DNA of 21,743 nt from Tannerellaceae bacterium. Lineage in GTDB: Bacteria > Bacteroidota > Bacteroidia > Bacteroidales > Tannerellaceae. Made by a program: the position numbers and the translations under genes. The notes beneath the pieces are model-generated. The model worked only from the letters and a program-made list of their open reading frames with translations, made no database searches and was not told the origin of the DNA. The stretch spans positions 1-21,743 of the forward strand of contig JAIRZN010000189.1 in the NCBI GenBank assembly GCA_031267205.1, read 5' to 3'. This document shows positions 7,479-13,010 of this stretch, piece by piece. The number at the start of each line of letters is the position of its first letter. Positions within the stretch are counted from its first letter, which is position 1.

Positions 7479-8755
7479 ATTTTCCCCGCGTAATAAGTCG
7501 CGCACCCAAGAGCCAGGTTTATAAGCCCCAGGAGCGTTTCAAGAGGGTTATTAACCAGCGCGAAGAAAATAATCCACAAGGATATGCCGATGAAGATCGC
7601 CTGGAAGAGCGGGAAGAGCGGACTTTTATAGCCCGGCGACCGTGTATCCCTGCGCCTCAGTATAAAGACGCCGGCTACGACCATTAGTGTGGATACCGTC
7701 AGCAATATTCCGCAATAGACCATTATTTGCTCAAAGGTACCCGTCAGCAGCAATACTGCACTGACGGCAAACTGTAACCACAGCGCCTTGACGGGGATGC
7801 CGGAGGCGTTGTACCTGAAATACCTCCAGAGTGGATGATCTTCCGCTATGCCGGCCGTAACTCTCGGCCCTACCCATATCATTGCGCTTATGCCGGAGAC
7901 AAGGAGCAGCGATATAGCCGCACCGAAGAGGTTGCCGAAGCCATTGCCGAGTATGTTGCGGACGGCTATGCTGCCGATGTTGATCGCTCCTGCAAGTTCT
8001 TCGCGCGGGACATGCTTGAGGAAAACGTACTGGAGGGCGGTATAGAGGATTGTCACGAGCAAAGTCCCTCCGATGAGCGCTATGGGTAGCGACTTGGCAG
8101 GATTGCGGAACTCTCCTGTTATATAAGCTGCCGCATTCCACCCGGAATAGGAATAGCTTACATATATCAGGGCGACGGCGAAGGCTGCCGACGTTATCTC
8201 GCCCGTGTAGGAGGCTCCGAAGTCGAGCGCGCCGCCATCTCCTGCAGGAGCTATCATGCCGGCGAGGATGAGGGCGACTATAAGCAGTATCTTGAAGGAC
8301 GCGCTTACGTTCTGGAACCTTGAGCTTAACTTAAGGTCGTAGCTGTGAACGAGCGTGATGCCTGCTATCAATAGTATGCCGCATATCTTGGGATAGGCGA
8401 CATTTACAGGCAGGTATTCCACAAAGGCGATAGTCGATAGCGCCACCGGGGCCGCAAAGCCTACCGTCAGCGAAATCCATCCCGAAAGGTAGCCGGCCAG
8501 CGGATGATATATGTGCGACAGGAAGGCGTACTCGCCTCCTGATTTGCGGATTACCGTGCCTACTTCGGCATAACTGAAGGCGCCCGACAAGGCAAGGATG
8601 CCGCCAACTATCCATAGCGACAGTATACTCAAAGTATTGTGCAATTCCTCTACCTGGAAGCCAAGGCTCGTGAAGGCGCCCGTGCCTATCATATTTGCGA
8701 CAACGATGGAGAGGCCTGTGAAGGTAGTTATCTTTGCTATCTTAGCTTTGTTCAT
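7466..8755 (-). CDS. APC family amino acid permease
   Basis: This 429-residue protein is almost entirely hydrophobic with about 12 membrane-spanning segments, matching the amino acid-polyamine-organocation superfamily in length and layout. Segment 1 carries the substrate-binding motif region (VVANMIGTGAFTSLGF), and YSYSGWNAAAYITGEFRNPAKS in the middle is the conserved segment-6 to loop region of APC permeases. It should act in the inner membrane as an amino acid importer or exchanger; the substrate cannot be named. Its ATG overlaps the stop of the upstream lipoprotein gene in an ATGA arrangement, so the two are cotranscribed and probably translationally coupled. The hydrophobic core is intact with no sign of decay. 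Confidence 0.88.
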   Translation of the reverse strand: MNKAKIAKITTFTGLSIVVANMIGTGAFTSLGFQVEELHNTLSILSLWIVGGILALSGAFSYAEVGTVIRKSGGEYAFLSHIYHPLAGYLSGWISLTVGFAAPVALSTIAFVEYLPVNVAYPKICGILLIAGITLVHSYDLKLSSRFQNVSASFKILLIVALILAGMIAPAGDGGALDFGASYTGEITSAAFAVALIYVSYSYSGWNAAAYITGEFRNPAKSLPIALIGGTLLVTILYTALQYVFLKHVPREELAGAINIGSIAVRNILGNGFGNLFGAAISLLLVSGISAMIWVGPRVTAGIAEDHPLWRYFRYNASGIPVKALWLQFAVSAVLLLTGTFEQIMVYCGILLTVSTLMVVAGVFILRRRDTRSPGYKSPLFPLFQAIFIGISLWIIFFALVNNPLETLLGLINLALGCATYYAGKITYK

Positions 8756-9606
8756 TGATCTTTCTTGCGGAAATAATCTTGCAGCAGCTTGTATGCCCGC
8801 AAGGCGCTGTCGGCATCAAGATACTTCCCGCGTATATCTTCGTAGCGCGCCAGTACATCGGCCGCCTTGTAATAAATGGCCGAATCAATGACCGACGGCT
8901 CGTAAGCGGCAGGGTTGGCGTAAACGAAATAGCCTCCCTTAGCGGCATGTACGGGTATATTGAAAAAACTGCGCTCGACGAACGTCCCTGTCGTATTAAG
9001 TTCAAGCGACGCCAGGACGAAGAAGTCCACAGCCTGATCGGGGTATCCAAACAGGTAGCCATAGCCGCGATAACGCTCGTAAACGCCGGCATTCTCGATC
9101 ACGCTTGCCACAACGCTGGGATCTGCGCCGGGAACAAGGCCGAATTGCCCGAAAAATCCCTCCTGTTTCTTCAACAAGCTATCGAGTTTGCTTATCCTGA
9201 CGGCGCTTACCTGAACAACCCGTCTATCGCCCTCAGCCTCCTGGTAAGGAACGACGATGAAGCGAAGGTCTGGGAAATCCAGCTTGTTCATAAGATATTG
9301 TACAGACTGCAATTCGTCAAGGTAACGCCCACGACGGAGGCTGTCGACTACTACTGCGCTCGTCCTTAGGGCGGAATCGGTGTTTGCCACCGGATAGTAG
9401 AGCGTAACGACGGAACTCATCGGCTTCACATCTCCCAGTATGGTAAACAAAGCCTCGCGGTCGAGCCCGTATTGCAGGATTGAATCGAGTAGGAGCTGCT
9501 GCGCGGCGCCGTCGACAAAGGGTGCATCAAACGTATCGCCGGTTTTATGCGCATCGCAGGAAAGTAAGAAATACAAGGCTACAAAATAAAGGAAGGAATG
9601 TTTCAT
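8752..9606 (-). CDS. Lipoprotein of unknown function coupled to the permease gene
   Basis: The 284-residue product has a signal peptide ending in the lipobox LLSC with Cys 17. The mature part is a globular alpha/beta-looking sequence with short hydrophobic strands (LRFIVVPYQEAEGDRRVVQVSAVRI, YLFGYPDQAVDFFVLAS) and no internal membrane segment. FGYPDQAVDFF and YFVYANPAAYEPSV look like conserved structural pieces, but I do not recognise the family. It is the first gene of a two-gene unit whose second gene encodes an amino acid permease, with a four-base overlap. A role linked to uptake or sensing of the permease substrate is a guess based only on that coupling. The ATG at 9606 gives a full signal peptide and lies downstream of a good promoter match. 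Confidence 0.75.
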   Translation of the reverse strand: MKHSFLYFVALYFLLSCDAHKTGDTFDAPFVDGAAQQLLLDSILQYGLDREALFTILGDVKPMSSVVTLYYPVANTDSALRTSAVVVDSLRRGRYLDELQSVQYLMNKLDFPDLRFIVVPYQEAEGDRRVVQVSAVRISKLDSLLKKQEGFFGQFGLVPGADPSVVASVIENAGVYERYRGYGYLFGYPDQAVDFFVLASLELNTTGTFVERSFFNIPVHAAKGGYFVYANPAAYEPSVIDSAIYYKAADVLARYEDIRGKYLDADSALRAYKLLQDYFRKKDQ

Positions 9607-9652
9607 ACGAAAATATTTAATTAAGGTGATAAGACTATCTGTTTTATGGTTG

Positions 9653-9684
9653 CAATGATAGTCATTTTTCCTAATTCCGGCAAA
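9653..9684 (-). promoter_or_regulatory. Predicted promoter of the lipoprotein-permease unit
   Basis: On the minus strand a TTTG at 9684-9681 is followed by exactly 20 bases and then TATCATTG at 9660-9653, one mismatch from TAnnTTTG. The spacing fits the Bacteroidetes housekeeping promoter. The expected transcription start near 9646 leaves about 40 bases of leader before the ATG at 9606. Confidence 0.5.
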
Positions 9685-9737
9685 CAGGCTTTACGCCTAT
9701 TGCATGTTTTAGTTTCAACATTCCCTCAAGAGGACGT

Positions 9738-10024
9738 TTTCTTTCCTTAAGAAACGAGCAAACCGGCCGGCGTGAAGCTTTCTTTCGGTAAGAAACGAGC
9801 AAACCGGCCGGCGTGAAGCTTTCTTTCCGTAAGAAACGAGCAAACCGACCGGCGGGAAACTTTCTTTCTGTAAGAAACGAGCAAACCGGCCGGCGGGAAG
9901 CTTTCTTTCCTAAAGAAACGAGCAAACCGGTCGGCGTGTCGTTTTCTTTCCTAAAGAAACGAGCAAACCGGTCGGCGTGGCGTTTTCTTTCGGTAAGAAA
10001 GTTTGAAACCGGCTGGGATTATTT
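9738..10024. repeat. 41-bp tandem repeat array, seven units
   Basis: Seven head-to-tail units begin at 9738, 9779, 9820, 9861, 9902, 9943 and 9984, each exactly 41 bases apart. Units 1-6 share the invariant 17-base core AAGAAACGAGCAAACCG; unit 7 keeps the first 17 bases and then degenerates. Each unit opens with TTTCTT, a five-base variable loop and AAGAAA, a potential hairpin. The loops are TCCTT, TCGGT, TCCGT, TCTGT, TCCTA, TCCTA and TCGGT; TCCTA extends the stem to 7 bp. A second GC-rich palindromic segment (CCGGCCGG or its variants CCGACCGG and CCGGTCGG) follows in each unit. The array fills most of the gene-free stretch 9607-10134. There are no unique spacers, so it is not a CRISPR array. 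Confidence 0.92.
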
Positions 10025-10048
10025 CGCTATGGGGCGGGTATAAAAGGA

Positions 10049-10093
10049 TCATGGTTTACGAGAGCGAATTGTGGGCTACTTCGTAAACCATGA
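10049..10093 (-). terminator. 13-bp inverted repeat downstream of the flavodoxin-fold gene
   Basis: TCATGGTTTACGA at 10049-10061 and TCGTAAACCATGA at 10081-10093 are perfect reverse complements around a 19-base loop. The hairpin lies 41 bases beyond the stop of the exported reductase gene. Read on the minus strand it is followed by TCCTTTTATA, a short imperfect T-tract. It is best read as the end of the carbamoyltransferase-reductase transcript, though a protein-binding site or remnant mobile-element end is possible. Nothing else is seen in 10094-10134. Confidence 0.5.
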
Positions 10094-10134
10094 CGGCGCA
10101 GTTCTTTGCGTATACTGCGATTGTTTGCTCCGTT

Positions 10135-10779
10135 TTATTCGGACAGGAGCTTTTGTATGAGTTCTTTGTACGCTTTTGCGCCGGCGGATATGCTTGTGGC
10201 GGCTGTCGGAAGGGATGCTCCGTAGACGGCGAATGGCGTTTGCCAAACCATGCCTGAATGATTGGCGAGGGCTTGGTATGGGCGCAGCAGTTCGTCTACG
10301 GTGAAGAGGTTTCTTCCTCCCGAACGGTATGCTTCGTATTCCGAGCCGGTGGTTGTGGCGACAAGCAGTTTCTTTCCTTTAACTGTTTCCATGAGTCCTC
10401 CAAACACTTCGTCAGACCACTTCTTTAACTGCGACGGGGCGCTTAACCAGTGGAAAGGAAACTGGAATACGACGGTAGAGGCCTCCGTGACGGGCTGTTT
10501 GTAGGTGTCGAGCGTGAAGGGCGCGGCATAAATGTCGATAACCGTGACGCCGGGCAGGTTTTTTACGGCTTCGACGAGCGCTTTGTTGGCGACCGACTGC
10601 GCGTAGTTGGGATGTGCCAGCAGGATGGCTACTTTGCTCTGTGCGGCAGCGTTTGTTGCGCTGTTTTCCGTTGGATTTTCACTCCGTTGGCGGAGCGTTG
10701 TCGATGCGAGGGCGTCGATGCTGAGCGCGGCCGTACCTGTGCCGATTGCGCCCAAGAAATTGCGTCTGTTGATTTTCAT
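10135..10779 (-). CDS. Tat-exported flavodoxin-fold NAD(P)H oxidoreductase
   Basis: This 214-residue protein begins MKINRRNFLGAIGTG, a twin-arginine motif followed by a hydrophobic stretch and Ala-rich segment, so export in folded form by Tat is predicted. From about residue 48 it follows the flavodoxin-like quinone reductase family (KefF/KefG/YwrO/MdaB type). The nucleotide-binding start is VAILLAHPNYAQSVANKAL, the segment FQFPFHWLSAPSQLKKWSDEVF resembles the family's FP-x-W motif, and GRNLFTVDELLRPYQALANHSGM is the C-terminal signature. It should bind FMN or FAD and reduce quinones or similar acceptors. Export is unusual, since most relatives are cytoplasmic. It follows the carbamoyltransferase gene after 17 bases and is probably cotranscribed. 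Acceptor and partner are unknown. Confidence 0.8.
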   Translation of the reverse strand: MKINRRNFLGAIGTGTAALSIDALASTTLRQRSENPTENSATNAAAQSKVAILLAHPNYAQSVANKALVEAVKNLPGVTVIDIYAAPFTLDTYKQPVTEASTVVFQFPFHWLSAPSQLKKWSDEVFGGLMETVKGKKLLVATTTGSEYEAYRSGGRNLFTVDELLRPYQALANHSGMVWQTPFAVYGASLPTAATSISAGAKAYKELIQKLLSE

Positions 10780-10796
10780 GATGTAATTATTTTAAG

Positions 10797-11753
10797 TTAT
10801 ATGTTTGATAATATTCTTTTGAGTACTGTTTGTGCGGATATTTCGCGGTTGGCGGCTTCGGGTATGACGAGGCTTTGGGGGCCTTCGATCACGGCGTCGC
10901 TTACTATCATATTGCGCCGGACGGGCAGGCAGTGCATGAAGTAAGCGTTGTTGGTGACGCCCATAGTGCGCACGTCGACCGTCCACTTGCGGTCGGTTGA
11001 GAGGACTTTGCCGTAGTTGGGATCGGTGTATGCCGACCAGTTTTTGGCATACACGAAGTCGGCTCCCCTCAGGGCCTTGATGTGGTCGTACTCTATGCGT
11101 GCGTTGCCTGTAAAGGCAGGGTCGAGTTCGTAACCTTCGGGGTGGGTGATGATAAATTCGTATCCGGCGGCGTTCATCCATTCGGCGAAGCTGTTGGCTA
11201 CGGCCTGTGGGAGGGCTTTCGGATGCGGCGCCCATGTCATGACCACCTTCGGGCGTATTGTCCGCTTGTATTCTTCGATTGTAATCAGGTCGGCGAAGCT
11301 TTGCAACGGGTGGCGCGTAGCCGCTTCCATACTGATAACCGGCCGGCCTGAGTATTTAATAAACTGGTTGAGGATTTTCTCCGTATAGTCCTCTTCCTTG
11401 TTTTCCAGTCCGGCGAAGGAGCGGATGGCGATGATGTCGCAATAACTTCCCATAACGGGGATAGCTTCGAGGATGTGTTCGCTTTTATCTCCGTCCATAA
11501 TGACGTTGCGTTTGGTTTCCAGCTTCCATGCGCCTTGGTTTATGTCGAGCGTTATGGTATTCATCCCAAGGTTTGTGGCAGCTTTCTGCGTGCTGAGGCG
11601 GGTGCGCAGGCTTGCGTTAAAGAATACCATGAGGAGCGTTTTGTTCCGTCCGAGCTCGGCGTACTTAAAGCGGTCTTTCTTTATTTCGGAAGCTTCTTTC
11701 AGGGCTTCCGGCAGGTTTCCGCCCAGATCGTTTATGTTGGTGAACTTTTTCAT
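10797..11753 (-). CDS. argF': N-succinylornithine carbamoyltransferase (arginine synthesis)
   Basis: The 318-residue enzyme transfers the carbamoyl group of carbamoyl phosphate to an N-acylated ornithine in the Bacteroidetes variant of arginine biosynthesis. The carbamoyl-phosphate loop is FFNASLRTRLSTQ (44-56), the IMDGDKSEH loop lies at 85-93, EAATRHPLQSFAD contains the His-Pro-Leu-Gln motif, and HCLPVRRNM is near the C-terminus. It closely resembles the recalled Bacteroides fragilis succinylornithine enzyme throughout. At the residue matching its specificity-determining Pro 90 this protein has Ser 91 (codon 11481-11483), not the Glu of acetylornithine enzymes, so succinylornithine is the likelier substrate. 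Its start is 9 bases past the HMA protein stop, an unusual neighbour for an arginine gene. Confidence 0.92.
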   Translation of the reverse strand: MKKFTNINDLGGNLPEALKEASEIKKDRFKYAELGRNKTLLMVFFNASLRTRLSTQKAATNLGMNTITLDINQGAWKLETKRNVIMDGDKSEHILEAIPVMGSYCDIIAIRSFAGLENKEEDYTEKILNQFIKYSGRPVISMEAATRHPLQSFADLITIEEYKRTIRPKVVMTWAPHPKALPQAVANSFAEWMNAAGYEFIITHPEGYELDPAFTGNARIEYDHIKALRGADFVYAKNWSAYTDPNYGKVLSTDRKWTVDVRTMGVTNNAYFMHCLPVRRNMIVSDAVIEGPQSLVIPEAANREISAQTVLKRILSNI

Positions 11754-11762
11754 AAGCGATTC

Positions 11763-12092
11763 TTATTTCCTGTACTTACAACAGTCGGGCAGAGCGTTGT
11801 AGGCGTCGTCAGCGGCTTTAATGTTACCGGTGTCATGGCCCGTTGCGGCTACGGCTTTGCTTATGGCGTCGAGGTTTGTCTTGCTGTCGTCGAAGTGTAC
11901 GTGGAGTTGTTGATTGTCTTTGTTCCATGTAGCTGCGGTGACGCCTTCGACGCTTTTGGCTGCTTTCTCGATGCGTGTTTTACACATTCCACAGGCGCCG
12001 CCTGCTTTGAGGTCGCCGTGTTCTTCTTTTGCTGCGGCGTTGTTTGCCGTCATCAGCATTGCTGTTGCGATTAATAAGATGTACTTTTTCAT
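11763..12092 (-). CDS. Exported HMA-domain metal-binding protein
   Basis: The 109-residue protein has a signal peptide ending around NNAAA (residue 21) and then a single heavy-metal-associated ferredoxin-like domain with the metal-binding CxxC at Cys 34 and Cys 37 (GACGMCKTRIEKAA). It ends LPDCCKYRK, adding a second Cys pair (104-105). A periplasmic chaperone for copper or a similar soft metal, passing it to the efflux system upstream, is the natural reading. By hand alignment without gaps about 39 of 77 residues match the C-terminal domain of the CusB-type adaptor. Its ATG overlaps the stop of the DUF6261 gene (ATGA), so translation is coupled. The next gene, for carbamoyltransferase, begins 9 bases after its stop. 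Confidence 0.85.
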   Translation of the reverse strand: MKKYILLIATAMLMTANNAAAKEEHGDLKAGGACGMCKTRIEKAAKSVEGVTAATWNKDNQQLHVHFDDSKTNLDAISKAVAATGHDTGNIKAADDAYNALPDCCKYRK

Positions 12093-12901
12093 TTTTTATT
12101 TTTATTTGTTTCCGTATATATGCGTTTGTACTGGTTTATGTATCCGTTTATGAAGTCTATTATGAATGTATAGGGGTTTTCTGCGTCGTATTTTCCATCG
12201 AGCTTGCCTGCGAAGTACATTGCGTTCACGCTTATTGTAAAACTACGGAAAGCGTTGTCGACTAACGGGCGTATGCTTTTCATGGAGCCGAGATTTTTGT
12301 TGTCTTCGTTGTTGAGGAAGTATTCTGTGTAGATTGATTTAAACTCTTCGTTCTTCTCTTCGAGTTTGTCTAACGCATCATCGAGGCCGAGTGTGACGAT
12401 TGAGCCGAAGTATCGTGGGGATTTGAGCTCCCTTATCATTTTATGTACGAGTGGCGACGCTTCGCTGTCCGTTGCGGCGTATACGCTGTTGTGCTTGTTG
12501 AGGATTCCGACGAGTTTACCTGCCGCCTCCCTTTCGGTCGGCTCGTCGCTGTTGATTGCCGAGTTGATGACTAATTTTATCATCATACATGTGACGCTAC
12601 GCTTCTGTCCGGCTTCTTTGAGGAGCTTTATTTTCCTTCTTTTACCGTTTCGCCTGTGTATGGCATACTCTTTTTCGAATAGTTCGCACAGAGTCATCCA
12701 TACGGAGGCGACTTCGGGCAGCCCGGTTCCTTGCGCTCTTACAAAACCTGTAACGTTGTCATAAAAGTCACAGTGTTCATCATTTTTTAGCCTGTTAATT
12801 ACTACTTGGCAACCGACGATTTTTTTCATGCGAGTAAACATCTTAATATGTAGTTTTGAAATACCTATTGGTGCAGACAATGTTCTTACAATTCGTTCCA
12901 T
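12089..12901 (-). CDS. DUF6261 family protein, second copy
   Basis: The protein is about 270 residues, highly charged, mostly helical, and has no signal peptide. INRLKNDEHCDFYDNV matches the family opening I-x-x-L-x-N-[DE]-E. The central block (MIRELKSPRYFGSIVTLGLDDALDKLEEKNEEF) lines up with the same block in the gene at 681, although overall identity is low. The start is uncertain: GTG at 12925 overlaps the promoter, ATG at 12901 fits a short leader, and ATG at 12829 would begin just before the family domain. The reading frame looks more AT- and Lys/Asn-rich than its neighbours. It overlaps the HMA gene by four bases, so the pair is translationally coupled. Function unknown. Confidence 0.7.
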   Translation of the reverse strand: MERIVRTLSAPIGISKLHIKMFTRMKKIVGCQVVINRLKNDEHCDFYDNVTGFVRAQGTGLPEVASVWMTLCELFEKEYAIHRRNGKRRKIKLLKEAGQKRSVTCMMIKLVINSAINSDEPTEREAAGKLVGILNKHNSVYAATDSEASPLVHKMIRELKSPRYFGSIVTLGLDDALDKLEEKNEEFKSIYTEYFLNNEDNKNLGSMKSIRPLVDNAFRSFTISVNAMYFAGKLDGKYDAENPYTFIIDFINGYINQYKRIYTETNKNKK

Positions 12902-12926
12902 GTCGGAAATGTCATTTTTAAACACA

Positions 12927-12963
12927 CAAATGTACTACTTTATTTGTTTATGCGCTATACAAA
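12927..12963 (-). promoter_or_regulatory. Predicted promoter before the second DUF6261 gene
   Basis: TACATTTG on the minus strand at 12934-12927 matches the -7 consensus TAnnTTTG exactly. A TTTG at 12963-12960 could be the -33 element, but the 25-base gap is longer than usual. Transcription would start near 12920, which argues against the GTG at 12925 and for the ATG at 12901 or 12829. It suggests the DUF6261-HMA-carbamoyltransferase-reductase group can be expressed apart from the efflux genes. Confidence 0.45.
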
Positions 12964-12977
12964 TATCGAGTGAGTGC

Positions 12978-13010
12978 GATTATAATTCGTGCGGCTAACG
13001 AATTATAATC
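12978..13010 (-). terminator. 13-bp inverted repeat overlapping the cusB stop codon
   Basis: GATTATAATTCGT at 12978-12990 and ACGAATTATAATC at 12998-13010 are perfect reverse complements around a 7-base loop. The upstream arm contains the cusB stop codon (TAA, 13005-13003) and its last sense codons. No T-tract follows on either strand, so it is an atypical terminator at most. It could protect the 3' end of the efflux mRNA or bind a regulator near the downstream promoter. Confidence 0.55.

Noticed and set aside
8755..9369. 204-codon plus-strand frame
   Set aside because: It lies antisense inside the lipoprotein gene, which has a clear signal peptide, lipobox and promoter; the antisense product shows no family features.
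8752..9606. Gliding motility lipoprotein (GldB-like) for the permease partner
   Set aside because: Only the lipobox and size are compatible; I could not find the conserved GldB motifs, so no family was assigned.
9738..10024. CRISPR array
   Set aside because: The whole 41-base period is repeated. There are no unique spacers and no cas genes.
9671..10043. Overlapping open frames on both strands across the 41-bp array (84 and 76 codons)
   Set aside because: They exist only because the repeats lack stops in those frames. The unit length is not a multiple of three, so the reading changes from unit to unit, and the peptides are low-complexity with no start or promoter signals.
11475..12074. 199-codon plus-strand frame
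   Set aside because: It is antisense to the carbamoyltransferase and HMA genes, both certain by motif, and is a by-product of their codon composition.
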